DNA of 64,000 bases from Cyrtodaria siliqua. Taxonomy: Eukaryota > Mollusca > Bivalvia > Adapedonta > Hiatellidae. The DNA is taken from contig JAWPHD010010354.1 in assembly GCA_037043455.1 (NCBI GenBank), forward strand, positions 1 through 64,000, written 5' to 3'. A program made the translations under genes and the position numbers. Positions 12,131 through 24,096 of the stretch are shown piece after piece. How positions within the stretch are numbered: position 1 is the first letter of the stretch; each line of letters opens with the position of its first letter. The notes under the pieces are model-generated. The model was not told where the DNA came from and made no database searches. It saw only the letters and a program-made list of their open reading frames with translations.

Positions 12131-12960
12131 CGATCGTATAATGACAACAAATATATACTCAATAACATTAAACGGATTTGTAGAATCTAAGGATATCGAC
12201 ACCTACAATACATGACTAGCTAGGTTACAAGAATTGATGGACACTGGACACTAAAGGTGTCAATTGTGGAGAAAAAACTCGGAAATTATTTCGACAATAA
12301 ATTAAATTGTTAGTCACCAACGTTATTGAGCCAGGCAAATAATAAAGGTAAAATCCCCAGAAACTGGACAAATAAAACAGTGCCAACCACACACTGGTCT
12401 GCAACAAATTGGAAGATTAAAGACCTACCCAAATTCATCAACACGTTGTATGATACTGTCATTGGACAGCAAGCAGATAGATGCCATGCAATAATGGATA
12501 TTGGATTTTTTTTTACTAGACTAGTCTTTTTCCCCTATCATCTAGTTGAAATGAAATAGATTACTGGAACAGCATATGACACGTGCACAAAAATAAGGGG
12601 AAGGCCAAACCAAACATAGCTGTATCGACAGATGATAGAAGGACAATAAAATGCAGACGGCCTCAGCTGGGAAGAAAACAACCATTGAAGTTAAGAGAAA
12701 ACAAGCTGAATGCTATAACACACCAAAAGAAATTCGGCTTTTTGTGTTTATCTGTGTAACAAAAAAATCAAAATAAAGGTTCCATTAGTATAGGAAAGTC
12801 AACTGGCTCTGGTGTTCAATGCCCTCGTATCGTATACCCATGTTTTAACGCCCCCGGGGCATTGCATTTTATATGAGGATTTTTTTTTTTAGATTTTATA
12901 ATTCTAAAATGCTTGTTGGGAGGTAGTTTTCTAAATCAGACCTCGTGTTTTTTTGTTTTT
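12131..12960. other. no recognisable feature
   Basis: Mixed-composition sequence with a GC-rich spot (CGCCCCCGGGGC, 12850-12861). Open frames at 12225-12559 on both strands have no recognisable domain or splice context. Confidence 0.45.
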
Positions 12961-12984
12961 TTTAATGTTTTATATGGCCTTGGG

Positions 12985-13925
12985 TGTGGGTAGTTTATAT
13001 GGAGGTATAGGGTATTTAGTGTGTAGTTTATATGGAGGTATAGGGTATTTAGTGGGTAGTTTATATGGAGGTATAGGGTATTTAGTGGGTAGTTTATATG
13101 GAGGTATAGGGTATTTAGTGGGTAGTTTATATGGAGGTATAGGGTATTTAGTGGGTAGTTTATACGGAGGTAAAGGGTATTTAGTGGGTAGTTTATACGG
13201 AGGTATAGGGTATTTAGTGGGTAGTTTATACGGAGGTATAGGGTATTTAGTGTGTAGTTTATACGGAGGTATAGGGTATTTAGTGTGTAGTTTATACGGA
13301 GGTATAGGGTATTTAGTGGGTAGTTTATACGGAGGTATAGGGTATTTAGTAGGTAGTTTATATGGAGGTATAGGTATTTAGTGGGTAGTTTTATATGGAG
13401 GTATAGGGTATTTAGTGTGTAGTTTATACGGAGGTATAGGGTATTTAGTGGGTAGTTTATACGGAGGTATAGGGTATTTAGTGTGTAGTTTATATGGAGG
13501 TATAGGGTATTTAGTGGGTAGTTTATACGGAGGTATAGGGTATTTAGTGTGTAGTTTATATGGAGGTATAGGGTATTTAGTGGGTATTATATACGGAGGT
13601 ATAGGGTATTTAGTGGGTAATTTATATGGAGGTATAGGGTATTTAGTGTGTAGTTTATATGGAGGTATAGGGTATTTAGTGGGTATTATATACGGAGGTA
13701 TAGGGTATTTAGTGGGTAGTTTATATGGAGGTATAGGGTATTTAGTGGGTAGTTTATATGGAGGTATAGGGTATTTAGTGGGTAGTTTATACGGAGGTAT
13801 AGGGTTTTTAGTGTGTAGTTTATACGGAGGTATAGGGTATTTAGTGTGTAGTTTATATGGAGGTATAGGGTATTTAGTGTGTAGTTTATATGGAGGTATA
13901 GGGTATTTAGTGTGTAGTTTATAGA
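12985..13925. repeat. 33-bp minisatellite, about 28 copies
   Basis: The unit is GTAGTTTATATGGAGGTATA followed by GGGTATTTAGTGG, varying at TATATGG/TATACGG and GTGGGT/GTGTGT. Because 33 is a multiple of three, one frame reads an 11-residue repeat GSLYGGIGYLV for long stretches, broken by an indel near 13374. There is no promoter, splice context or flanking coding sequence, so I treat it as noncoding. Confidence 0.9.
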
Positions 13926-14065
13926 GGATATTTGTTTGTTTTGAGTGAATATAGGATTTATTATCATCCAGAAGTGAGTAAACTTATATTTTCACGAGTG
14001 CTTTACACTTCGAGATAAAAATAAATCCTATATTCACTGACAAACCAACAAATATTCTATTTATT
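13926..14065. mobile_element. foldback element, family F, copy 1
   Basis: The left arm TTTGAGTGAATATAGGATTT pairs with the right arm AAATCCTATATTCACTGACA. Outer parts ATATTTGTTTGTT and CCAACAAATATTCTAT pair too. The loop holds GAAGTGAGTAAAC and TTTTCACGAGTGC. Related hairpins occur at 50050-50178 and 59985-60075. Confidence 0.65.
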
Positions 14066-15099
14066 ATATACTGCGAAAACCTGGAAAAATTATAATGCGC
14101 CAAAACAATGACGTCAAAATATATATTTTCACATGTGAAATATAAACAATGAAAATATAAGGTTTTATTTTAATCATAAAATCCACTATTTCACTGGAAA
14201 GTATAAAATAAAATGTGTTTATTAATATTATGCTTACTAAGGTACTAAGGTATCGTCAGTATAGGACAGCCAGCGCTGGTTAATGCCCGAACATAAACAC
14301 TTAGGAATGAACAAACTGCTACTTTTTATATATAATGTGTATTAATATAATATTTTGATTTGAAAAAAAAAGGTTCTTTGTCTTGTATTATATTTGTTTA
14401 AAATGCCTCTCATGTTCTATGCACAAGACACTTCAAACAAAATGCAAATGATTAAATGGAAAAACATATCTCATGGCAGACAGCCATACTATTATTTTAA
14501 GCAAACATCAGGGCCAGGTAACAACTTACGACAATTTTGATCATAAGGTAATTTCTCAAATTCTTTGCTTTTAGTAGCGTAGCTACCTAAAAGGCCAAAA
14601 AGCCCGGGCCTGTTCATAATTTTCACATGCGTGCATGGCTGAAAAATATAACAATGAAATAATAGTGTATGAATTTGTTGAATTTTTAAGTGTGATTTTT
14701 GCTTAAATTTATATCTAAATATATGCCAAAATGCACCAGAAACGTCCTACGTTTTCAAACTTTTCCAGGAAAGCATGCTAGAAAATAGTCAGGCCTGCAC
14801 ATCAAAAAAGGTCTAGCTATGCAAATGAACGCAATTTCATTTTCTTATACATCAGATACTTCTGCACATAATGAAGAGTTTTAAAATTTGAGACATCGTA
14901 AGATGTTTTAATAAAACGGGGCCCTGGAGAATAAGGATCAAAGGACATCGTCACCAACATATAAGAAGGAGATAAAGCGAGAAAGAAAAGGTTTGGTTAA
15001 TATTTGAAAAACCATTTTTGGGTCGCCGTGTATAGCTCATATTGGAAGAAGGATATCAATTTTGAAACTAGACGGGCTTGTTTTTTGTAACAAAAACAT
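14066..15099. other. no recognisable feature
   Basis: AT-rich sequence following the foldback element. No exon-like frame, RNA gene or shared repeat was seen. Confidence 0.45.
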
Positions 15100-15703
15100 A
15101 TGTCTCCCCCCCATGTAATGGACAAAACATTATGGACATGTACCTGTTTAGACTGAGGATATACCGATCTAATGGCTACCGGGCAATGAAATGCTTGTTT
15201 TACTGTGATTATAGTGCAGTCCATGCCAATGAATAGTTTTCATGCACTGCTATTACACTATAGTCAGGCACTCTCATACTGTACTCGATATCCCTCACGC
15301 AGTTTAAGAGATATGGAGTGGACGTATGAGATATTTTGAACTCTAAGTTGACCTCTTAAGTGTGCCTTGACCTTGAATCAACCTGGCTGAAAGTTGTGCT
15401 CTGCACGTCGGTCTCGATATGGTGAACATTTGTGCCAAGTTATTTCAAAATCCCTCAAGCGGATTAAGAGATATGGAGCGGACACGAAATATAGCGCATA
15501 TGACCTTCGACCTCTAAGTGTGACCTTGACCTTGAACAGACGTGGCTGGAAGGTGCGCTCTGTACGTCGTCTCGATATGGTGAACATTTGTGCCAAGTTA
15601 TTTCTATTCAAGTTATTTAAATCCCTCAAGCAGTCAAGAGATATGGAGTGGACAGACATCCAAGCTAAAAATAATATGTCTCCCTATACATGGGGGAGAC
15701 ATA
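15100..15703. mobile_element. non-autonomous element with ATGTCTCCC/GGGGGAGACAT ends
   Basis: It begins ATGTCTCCCCCCCATG and ends CATGGGGGAGACAT, a short terminal inverted repeat. Inside are two to three modules of about 150 bp sharing GGTCTCGATATGGTGAACAT, TTGTGCCAAGTTATTTC and TGTGACCTTGACCTTGAA. The modules and terminal inversion identify a repetitive element with no coding capacity. Confidence 0.6.
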
Positions 15704-15754
15704 ATAATGGCTAGTATTAACATGGATACAAATAAGGTGGCAGATATAGAATTC

Positions 15755-16850
15755 GGTGATGTGTCATACTCCAAAAACGAACTTGCCGGATTTTTCAGTT
15801 GAGTGACGAAGAAACTGTACTCTATACGAATGGAAAGAAGGAAGTACTGTTCATGTTATTTGAGAAAAAGGGAACCTCTGAGGGTATTATGTGAGGTTCT
15901 GAGAGACAATTGGTGTTAAGAAAGAATACCTCTCTGCTGAAAAGAAGGACTTTTATCCCAAATACGGGAACAAGGAAAAACGATGAAGTGCTCTCAGGAA
16001 AAAACCAAGGACCTGGTTATGGAAGCCTCCACTAACTAAAGTGATCTTGGACACAGTGATCGTAGGAGTGAAGTCTCAGAATCAGGCGATTAAGCTTAGA
16101 CACAAAGAGGTGTCAGATAGTCTTCAGAATGACAATGCCAGGAACAAATTGAACCAGCAAAATAAACAAAATAAAGGAGGAGACTAAGCATAAACTTGTA
16201 GTCGGTGATCAGTTTTATGCTAACTGCTCTTATGAGCAGAAAACCTAAACCCCAAGTTCTGCGCATTGATCTGGGGCATGTTACAAAATACAAGGTCGCG
16301 TCCAATATCAGGACATTCGGTGCAAAGAAATCACATTTTAATACGGGAGGATAATGATAACAGTATCAGCATACAGAAAAGTATGAACTGTTTTATGCTG
16401 AATGAAGACTTTTATCCCAAATACAGGGAAACAATGGAAACAATGATGTGCTCTCAGGAAAAAACCAAGGACCTGGTTATTGAAGTCTCCACTAACTAAA
16501 GTGATATTGGACACAGTGATCGTAGAAGTGGTCTCAGAATCAGGCGATTAAGCTTAGACACAAAGAGGTGTTCAGATAGTCTTCAGAATGACAATGCCAG
16601 GAACAAATTGAAACCAGCAAATAAACAAAAATGAAGGAGGAGACTAAGCATAAACTTGTAGTCGGTGATCAGGTTTTATGCTAACTGCTCTTATGAGCAG
16701 AAACCTAAAACCCCAAGTTCTGCACATTGATCAAGGACGTGTTACAAAATACAAGGTCACGTCCAACATCAGGACATTCAGTGCAAAGAAATCACATTTT
16801 AATTGGGATAGTGATGACAGCATCAGCATACAAAAAAGTATGAACTGTTG
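15755..16850 (+). repeat. tandem duplication of about 457 bp carrying broken coding-like sequence
   Basis: Segments from about 15925 and from about 16381 align over their full length (for example CTCAGGAAAAAACCAAGGAC, CTTAGACACAAAGAGGTG and CTTGTAGTCGGTGATCAG in each) with many small indels. Short open stretches read as plausible protein (CSQEKTKDLV, LSDEETVLYTNGKKEVLFML near 15800) but are broken in all frames. I do not recognise the protein. It may be a decayed transposon gene or processed pseudogene that was later duplicated. Confidence 0.5.
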
Positions 16851-17517
16851 ATGCCTCAACTCAATACAGTAGTTGTGACTGAAGTGTATATATACTGAAA
16901 AGAAAAAGAAACGCATAATGGCTATTTCCACTGTATATTGTATGTTTAACATGCTACTACTAATCGAATGGTTCACGGCAAACATTAGGTCTGTCCTTTC
17001 GGAAAGGTTTTAAACAGCACCGGATACACCTATGGGTACCCCTTTAATGTTTCATTATCGACAGATGGTGCATTTGGCTCAAGCAGGTGAGCAAACTTAG
17101 GCTATAAACATTGCAATCTATTTACATTAAACACAATACTGAAATGGCTCGACTTTTCAAGCGAAACTTCAACATTAACAAAATATACTTTGATTAAAAG
17201 GTCTACTACATGAGAGAGTTTTCCTTTCCGTAATAGTTGTAGCCCCTTTTTGTACACAACACATTGAGATATATCTGGAATATTATGTGGAATTAGTAAT
17301 GTATATCATGACATTTCAATGTTGATTGTTGTTGTACGAAATGAATATTTAAATCAGTAATAATTACAAATACATAATGTATATAGTTGTTTATATATCG
17401 TCTCTTGTTTTCCTTCTATAATATCCTAATTAGCATATTATTGCTTATTCACAAAATAGTAAGAAAATAATGTGCACATGCAGTTAATTATAACTAAGAT
17501 GCAGATCAAAGGTTTAT
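16851..17517. other. no recognisable feature
   Basis: AT-rich sequence without recognised repeats or exon-like frames. Confidence 0.45.
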
Positions 17518-17700
17518 TTTAATTGGGTTTTAAGGCCCACCAACACAAGAAAGGTTATATGGCACCTAACAGGAATGAACCTTCATTTACATCAAGATAA
17601 AATATGGAAAATGGGCCTTGAACCTTCTTACCTGCAGAACTGCAGAGTTGCTGCAAATTCTATAGTAGACACTCCACTTACGATGGAACCACGTTTCCAC
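17518..17700 (+). mobile_element. short interspersed repeat, plus copy
   Basis: AATTGGGTTTTAAGGCCCAC, GTTATATGGCACCTAACAGG, CTGCAGAGTTGCTGCAAAT and GTAGACACTCCACTTAC match the minus copy at 6595-6840 in the same order. No ends or tail could be defined. Confidence 0.65.
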
Positions 17701-18771
17701 GTTTGCATGATAAAGACCATGAATGAGCATGATAAAAAATGACAAAATGAATATTAATGGGGGATGGGGACTGGGGGTGCATGTGACAGTGTGTTTGTGA
17801 GATTGCAGTGGTTGTATTCTACCCCAGTAACCAGATCAAAGATTTAAAATCTGCAATGACAAACCACACACTGGGAACACAAGGGTGACAATAGTTCTGC
17901 TGAATTTATTACACATGCCCCAGAAGTGACTCATTTTATACCTATATAAGCCATTCACCGTATATGATTCAATCATTAGGACAGTGACTCGTCCTAATGC
18001 TTTAAACTACAGATGGTCCTACGCGGAACTTCCATTTTCCACTTAGCGCCGCTGAAAACTGATGATCGCGTGGAAGTCCACCCATCCAAGCGACTTCGTT
18101 TTTTCATCCATCACGTACATACTAATCATGGTTGGTGAATTGTCATCGCGGAGGGTAATAAGGTGGAAAACTGTGAATCAGCGCGTTTTTTCACCCCCAT
18201 AGTGTTGTATCCCTTTTCGGCTTTAGTAAGTTACTTGTCGGTACATTCTCTTTTTGGTAGTTGATCTTTTCGTTTTTATGAGTATTCTCCAGAAGAAGTT
18301 TGGCAGTTCTGCCTCAACGTGAAATCTATTTTTCCTCTTTATTCCTTCATTGTTATGGCCACATGGTGTAAGTTATTGTATTTCATTAAACACTGCTTTA
18401 TGCGTAGATGTAGTAACTAGCATATGTTTAACCTAGAAGAATAATTATCGTCATGCCACTCGATGCTTCGGACTCATTTGTTTCGTACACATTATATTTC
18501 GCACTAGTGACAATTGGTTCTCAAGTATTTTTGGTACCCTACACAATTATGTTAAAAAGAAATACCATTTCTAGATCGTTTGTTATAATCCAGCCTTTAT
18601 GATAATTTGTCAGTTGTATTAAACTTTTATAAGATTACTATGTTAAAATAGTTCAGTATGTCATTCTCCTAATATACAAGTATATTTCATGTCTAATGTC
18701 CATATGTTTGATATTTTACATTGGAACTTCGACATCAAAGTTATTTGTTTTTTCTTTTTCTTTTCTTGTAG
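17701..18771. other. intergenic or 5' flank, nothing assignable
   Basis: It contains a moderately GC-richer patch at 18000-18200 and an ATG followed by a GTAAGT donor at 18355-18373. These could be the first exon of the broken gene at 18772, but the phase does not settle it. Confidence 0.35.
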
Positions 18772-19235
18772 TTTTTACCATCATCTCAATAAAAGTGATC
18801 CACACGTTGAGTTGGTTATCTGTTGTCAGTTAGAGGACATCACAGTGAAAAAAGTAACCATTTCACCTATGAAACGTACAAGGCATCTCACAGAAAAGGG
18901 AATGGCACAGTACGAGGAAAAAAGAGACGCTTATTATGCTAAAGCTGCACGGACAATCATGTAAAATTGAATCGTTACTTGAAGACAGTCGTGTGTCACA
19001 TAATAGTACCTTCAAAGAACTTGTGGAAGAAAAACGATTAGTTGTCGAAGCTGTGAGACATAATGACATAGTTTACGAGGAGTTTAGAGACTTCCTTACA
19101 CACACTTGTACTGAAGAAAGCAATTTAGAAACAATTTCATTAGTGGCTAAAAGCAGTAGCTTCAGAAAGACAGTGAAATGCTTTATAGATCATCTAGGAG
19201 GTAGTTCACATGGATCTCGAGATCGATCTAGGTAA
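18772..19235 (+). pseudogene. unidentified frameshifted gene, possibly retroelement-derived
   Basis: After a pyrimidine-rich acceptor (TTTTCTTTTCTTGTAG) an open frame reads to about 18945 (including VTISPMKRTRHLTEKGMAQY). It then continues in the next frame to TAG at 19233-19235 (KIESLLEDSRVSHNSTFKEL, then VAKSSSFRKTVKCFIDHLGG). One extra base in AAAGCTGCAC near 18945 would explain the shift from YYAK to LHGQ. The charged, helical composition with an RHLTEKG-type start resembles upstream proteins of some invertebrate retroelements, but I cannot name a family. It could also be a host gene with a recent frameshift. Confidence 0.4.
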
Positions 19236-19345
19236 ACCCGCATTCCATTCGAACGACCTCCGTTTCGACACTAGTGATGTTATTTTAACCTTTAGACCCC
19301 AACGCTTCTAACCTTGGGTTAGGCTGGTGTTTCTAGAGATCCAAA

Positions 19346-19371
19346 ATGGCGGCAGGAGGAAATTCGGAAGA
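19346..19371 (+). CDS. candidate first coding exon of an unknown gene
   Basis: A well-placed ATG (CCAAAATGG) opens MAAGGNSEE and meets a donor GA|GTTAGT, leaving two bases of a split codon. The next candidate exon at 20237-20322 starts with the single base needed, so the join reads SEESFLLKLEIDGEE. The intron (19372-20236) carries the 25-bp minisatellite. The protein is not recognised. Downstream exons were not found and may lie beyond the repeats that follow. Confidence 0.4.
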
Positions 19372-19639
19372 GTTAGTAAACATAAATTTGTTCATTTTAC
19401 TTTTAATTTGTCTGTTCTTGAATATGATGTGTTTTTACAGGATTTTAACATATTCGTTATCCGGAAGGATACATGCCAAGTCTAATTACCCATATTTACG
19501 CCTATTTCGTGGCAATTTGATCATTTGAAATGACTGAAGGATTTCCACAACACACATCTGGTATCTTGGCGCCATATTCTCAGTCTACTGGAGCCATGAT
19601 AATCTTTATATATATATATGACAAACATTACAGTCTCCG

Positions 19640-20143
19640 CGAATGACAATAAGTCTGCCTGTCCTGAATGACAGCAAGTCTGCCTGTCCTGAATGACAGT
19701 AAGTCTGCCTGTCCTGAATGACAATAAGTCTGCCTGTCCTGAATGACAGCAAGTCTGCCTGTCCTGAATGACAGTAAGTCTGCCTGTCCTGAATGACAGT
19801 AAGTCTGCCTGTCCTGAATGACAGCAAGTCTGCCTGTCCTGAATGACAATAAGTCTGCCTGTCCTGAATGACAGCAAGTCTGCCTGTCCTGAATGACAGT
19901 AAGTCTGCCTGTCCTGAATGACAGTAAGTCTGCCTGTCCTGAATGACAGCAAGTCTGCCTGTCCTGAATGACAGTAAGTCTGCCTGTCCTGAATGACAGT
20001 AAGTCTGCCTGTCCTGAATGACAGTAAGTCTGCCTGTCCTGAATGACAGTAAGTCTGCCTGCCGAATGACAGTAAGTCTGCCTGTCCTGAATGACAGTAA
20101 GTCTGCCTGTCCTGAATGACAGTTAGTCTGCCTGTCCTGACAG
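19640..20143. repeat. 25-bp minisatellite, about 20 copies
   Basis: Units of GTCTGCCTGTCCTGAATGAC then AGTAA repeat head to tail with changes only at AGTAA/AATAA/AGCAA and one 2-bp deletion at about 20060. There is no unique spacer between units. Three minus-strand frames are open for long stretches because a 25-bp unit free of stops cycles through the frames. It lies in the intron between the candidate exons at 19346 and 20237. Confidence 0.9.
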
Positions 20144-20236
20144 GTAAAAGTTGTCTCGGACAGGTAATTCTTGCATCAGTCGACCTGTACTGATATAATT
20201 ACTAAGTTACTTAGTCTTTTTATGCTATTTTTTCAG

Positions 20237-20322
20237 ATCTTTTCTGCTAAAACTCGAAATCGATGGGGAGGAGGTGGTTGTGAGTGTAACACCTGACATT
20301 GTACAGGCGTTGAACTCCCAAG
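20237..20322 (+). CDS. candidate second exon of the unknown gene
   Basis: An acceptor CTATTTTTTCAG opens 86 bp reading SFLLKLEIDGEEVVVSVTPD then IVQALNSQ, and closes with a donor CAAG|GTATAT. It is phase-compatible with the exon at 19346-19371. The beta-strand-rich peptide has no domain that I recognise. Confidence 0.42.
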
Positions 20323-20429
20323 GTATATGTTTAAAGTGGTATTGAACTTCTTGACCAACAACTTGTTTTATTATTTTAATTAACATGTCACAATAATGAT
20401 ATGAATTGAATATTGTTTAACAGCTCATC

Positions 20430-20640
20430 AACACATTATAGGTTATTCAGAGCCGCCCCAGAGAGAGGGGAAGGATACATAGGAATCCGGAAACCTGCCC
20501 TACTCTTATTATCGAATAGATTCCTATGGTTCTTTAACGTGCTCGGAGGATAGACCGATACACGGGACCGCCCGGTTTACGACCCCATCCGACGGACGAG
20601 GCTAAGGGAAAGTGTCTTGCCCATGAAAGAGTAATATAGA
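20430..20640 (+). mobile_element. SINE-like repeat fragment
   Basis: ATTCCTATGGTTCTTTAACG, ACACGGGACCGCCCGGTTTA and AAGGGAAAGTGTCTTGCCCA have the look of a widespread invertebrate SINE body. A diverged relative with CTTCCTATGGTTCTTTT is at 60985-61000. No ends are defined. Confidence 0.45.
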
Positions 20641-20724
20641 AAGGCGTACCGGTATAAGGAACCACTAACAAGTGAGTGGTTTGTATGTTATTCAAATTTT
20701 GACTTCCTGAACAAGTAAAGAAAA

Positions 20725-21411
20725 AGAAGAGGGACAAATTGGCCCTAAATTGATCACCTGAGTATCTTTGCAATGGTGAAAAAATTGTCCTTTCGCAAAT
20801 GCTGACTGAAGATGTTTTTAAGTCTTTCCCAATGTAAGTCTATTTAAAAACATGCAAAATCTCTCATACAAACTTTGGACCCAGGAGTTGCAGCCATCTT
20901 TGATCCCAGGGCCTTCAAATGAGCAAACTTGATAGACCAGGGATTAGCAATCATTAATAATAATAAAGAACAAAAAAACAAGGGGCCCGTGGATGCTCTA
21001 CAAGCTAAAATGGCTCTTATATCAAGGGGTTCCATCATTAAATTCCTTTCAATACCTTTTTACAAGTACAAAACACAACAACACCCTCAACCAAAATTTA
21101 AACCCACAACTCCATGCTAACAATTTATAAGAAGATTTTTTAAGTATTTCCCTATACAAGTCTATGTAAAACATTTGACCCCTGGGGCGGGGGCCAAATG
21201 TGACCCAAGGGTCACCATTTGTACCAACTTGGGAGTGGACCAAAGCCTATAGCAAACGCAAAACATTTAACCTCTGGCTCTTGTAATTTCAGAGAAGAAG
21301 ATTTTTTAAGTTTTCCCTATATAAGTCTATGTAAAACATGCAAAATCTTTATATACAAACTTTAGAAAAATTAAACAAAAGAAAAAACTCATCCAAATAG
21401 GAAACGATAAT
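20725..21411 (+). mobile_element. nested Helentron-like fragments (families B and G)
   Basis: A degraded family B start (AGAAGAGGGACAAATTGGCC then TGATCACCTGAG) at 20725 is followed at 20977 by a family G start (AACAAGGGGCCCGTGGATGC then TCTAC). Then come partial modules with TTTCCCTATACAAGTCTATG and GGGTCACCATTTG. Neither has its 3' end before the family T copy begins at 21412, so this is a stack of truncated insertions. Confidence 0.6.
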
Positions 21412-22904
21412 AACAAGAGGTCAATGACCTTGAAGCTCTACTGATAGATTTTTGATAGCTAGGTCAACATTCCTGTGAAGTTTCATGAAAATCCATCAAG
21501 TAGTTTCATAGGAGTAGTTGCTACAAGTTTTCATTATATAACTCTATGTAAACAAAGATGGCCGCTGGCGGCCATGTTTAATGTCAAATCAAAATAATTT
21601 TTGACAAGGATCAACATCATGTCATACTGATCATTTTAAAAAAGTCCCATATCAATATCATTTATAGTTTTAAAGAAGTAGTCGCTACAAACTTGTTTTT
21701 TGAAAATCTATATTTAGCCGCGGCGGCCATCTTGAATTTCCGGCCGACCTGAAATTTTGCTAGGATCAATTAGACATCAAGAGCAACATTCCTGGAAAGT
21801 TTCTTAAAAATCCGTCAAGTAGTTTCAGAGGAGTAGTCGCTACAAGTTTTCATTATATAACTGTATGTAAACAAAGATGGCCACTGGCAGCCATGTTTAA
21901 CGTCGAATCAAAATAATGTTCGACTCATATAACCATCATGTCATGCTGATCATTTTAGAAAAAGTCCCATATCAATATCTCTTACAGTTTTCAAGAAGTA
22001 GTCGCTAAAAAATTATTTATTTTAAATCTATTTTTAGCCGTGGCGGCCATCTTGAATTTCCGGCCAGCCTGAAATTTTGCTAGGATCAATTAGACATCAA
22101 GAGCAAGATTCCTGTGAAGTTTCATGAACATCGGTCAAGTAGTTTCAGAGGAGTAGTCGCTACAAGTTTTTACTATATAACTATGTAAACAAAGATGGCC
22201 ACTGGCAGCCATGTTTAACGTCGAATCAAAATAATGTTTGACTAGGATCAACATCATGTCATGCTGATCATTTTAGAAAACGTCCCATATCAATATCACT
22301 TACAATTTTCAAGAAGTAGTCGCTACAAATTAATTTATTTTAAATCTATTTTTAGCCGTGGCGGCCATCTTGAATTTCCAGCCAGCCTGAAATTTTTCTA
22401 GGATCATCTAGACATCAAGAGCAACATTCCTGTGAAGTTTCATTGACATCCGTCAAGTAGTTTCAGAGGAGTAGTCGCTACAAGTTTTTACTATATAACT
22501 CTATGTAAACAAAGATGGCCACTGGCAGCCATGTTTAACGTCGAATCAAAACGATTTTTGACAAGGACCAACATCATGTCATGCTGATCATTTTAGAAAA
22601 AGTCCCATATCAATATCACTTATAGTTTTCAAGGAGTAGTCGCTACAAACTTGTATTTTAAAAATCTATTTTTAGCTGTGGCGGCCATCTTGAATTTCTG
22701 GCCGACCTGAAATTTTGCTAGGATCAATTAGACATCAACAGCAACATTCCTGTAAAGTTTCATGAAAATCCGCCAAGTAGTTTCAGAGGAGTAGTCGCTA
22801 CAAGTTTTTACTATATAACTCTATGTAAACAAAGATGGCCGCTGGCAGCCATGTTTAAAGTCGAATCAAAACGATTTTTGACAAGGACCAACATCATGTC
22901 ATGC
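21412..22904 (+). mobile_element. Helentron-like element, family T, 3'-truncated
   Basis: It starts AACAAGAGGTCAATGACC then TTGAAGCTCTACTGAT and carries about five modules of roughly 300 bp. Similarity to other copies stops abruptly at CATCATGTCATGC, where others continue TGATCATTTTAG, so the 3' hairpin and AGCTAAAA end are missing. Its orientation is opposite to the copy at 1-1401. Confidence 0.72.
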
Positions 22905-22934
22905 CTTGTTAAAAGGTACATAAATGGCCAAGGA

Positions 22935-23050
22935 TGGTATCAGGTCGTTTCGGCACCAAACCATTTCGGCACCTGGACGTTTCGGCCCCTAGACGTTTCG
23001 GCACCAAACCATTTTGGCACCTATTTTGTTTTTTACCCTAGACGTTTCGG
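22935..23050. repeat. short tandem repeat of a CGTTTCGGCACC unit
   Basis: Six diverged units built on (C/A)(C/G)TTTCGGCACC(A/T) then AAACCA or TAGA occur in tandem next to the truncation point of the family T element. Confidence 0.6.
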
Positions 23051-23084
23051 CACGGTTGATTTAAGTATTTGTTATTATGATATT

Positions 23085-23600
23085 TATTTATATATATATA
23101 AATAACTTATTACTATGTTATTTCAGCTTTAGGCAAGATGAATCAAGGACGATTAAATGAAGAATAGTTCAATTTCTGACGCAAGATGTCAACTGAAAGA
23201 TGTTAAAATGATGAAGAATTAAAAAATAATTAAAAATAATATATATATATATAGATAAATAACTTATTACTATGTTATTTCTGCTTTAGGCAGTCATTAA
23301 ATGAAGAAAAGTTCCAATTTTCGACGCAAGATGTCAACTGAAAGATGTTAAAATGAAGGATGATTAAATGAAGAATTAAAAAATAATTAAAAATAATATA
23401 TATATATATATAGATAAATAACTTATTACTATGTTATTTCTGCTTTAGGCAGTGATTAAATGAAGAAAAGTTCCATTTTCGACGCAAGATGTTGACTGAA
23501 AGATGTTAAAATGATGGATGATTAAATGAAGATAAGTTCCAATTTCCGACGCAAGATAATTATGACATAAAGATGTCGCTGCTGAATAAGCCATGCCTTC
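23085..23600. repeat. tandem repeat, unit about 170 bp, three copies
   Basis: Each unit has AACTTATTACTATGTTATTT, TTTAGGCA, CGACGCAAGATGTCAACTG and AAAGATGTTAAAATGA, ending in an (AT)n run. The last copy lacks the AT run. No coding content. Confidence 0.75.
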
Positions 23601-24096
23601 AAAGAGGTCTTCAAAGCGGGAGAGACACTTACAGATTTAATCCTCTTTTATATTATGTGTATTGCTACGTAAATAAATCTCTCAAAATTATATCACTTCC
23701 AGTAAATTTAATGTATTTATTCTGTTTTACTATGTTTTAATGTGTTTATTCTGTTTTACTGATGTATTTATTATTATGGAATAAAATAAATAAAGCCATT
23801 TATGTAACCCGAATAATAAAAAAAAACATGATTTGTTTTTTGACCTGGATTGTAATATGTTCATCTATATTATTATCATATTAATATTCCATAGGGGTTA
23901 ACGTTACAACTTAAGACCCGAATATGTGCATTTTGCTTCATCATCATATTGAAAAAAACAATTTGAAGCAAACATGTTCAATATTATAAATAAATGCTAT
24001 ACAAACTAATTAACAAACTTTTAATTCATTATTATCGGCAATATTTTTTTAAATATACATATTTAATGTAGGTTTAGCAGGGAAAGCACAATTTTA
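23601..24096. other. AT-rich intergenic sequence
   Basis: Nothing recognisable was seen apart from AT-rich runs. Confidence 0.45.

Noticed and set aside
12953..13924. Two long open frames as a glycine-rich structural protein gene
   Set aside because: The frame is open only because the 33-bp unit is a multiple of three. There are no flanking exons or signal peptide, and an indel breaks it.
19640..20143. CRISPR-like array of 25-bp repeats
   Set aside because: Units abut without unique spacers and the context is eukaryotic; it is a minisatellite.
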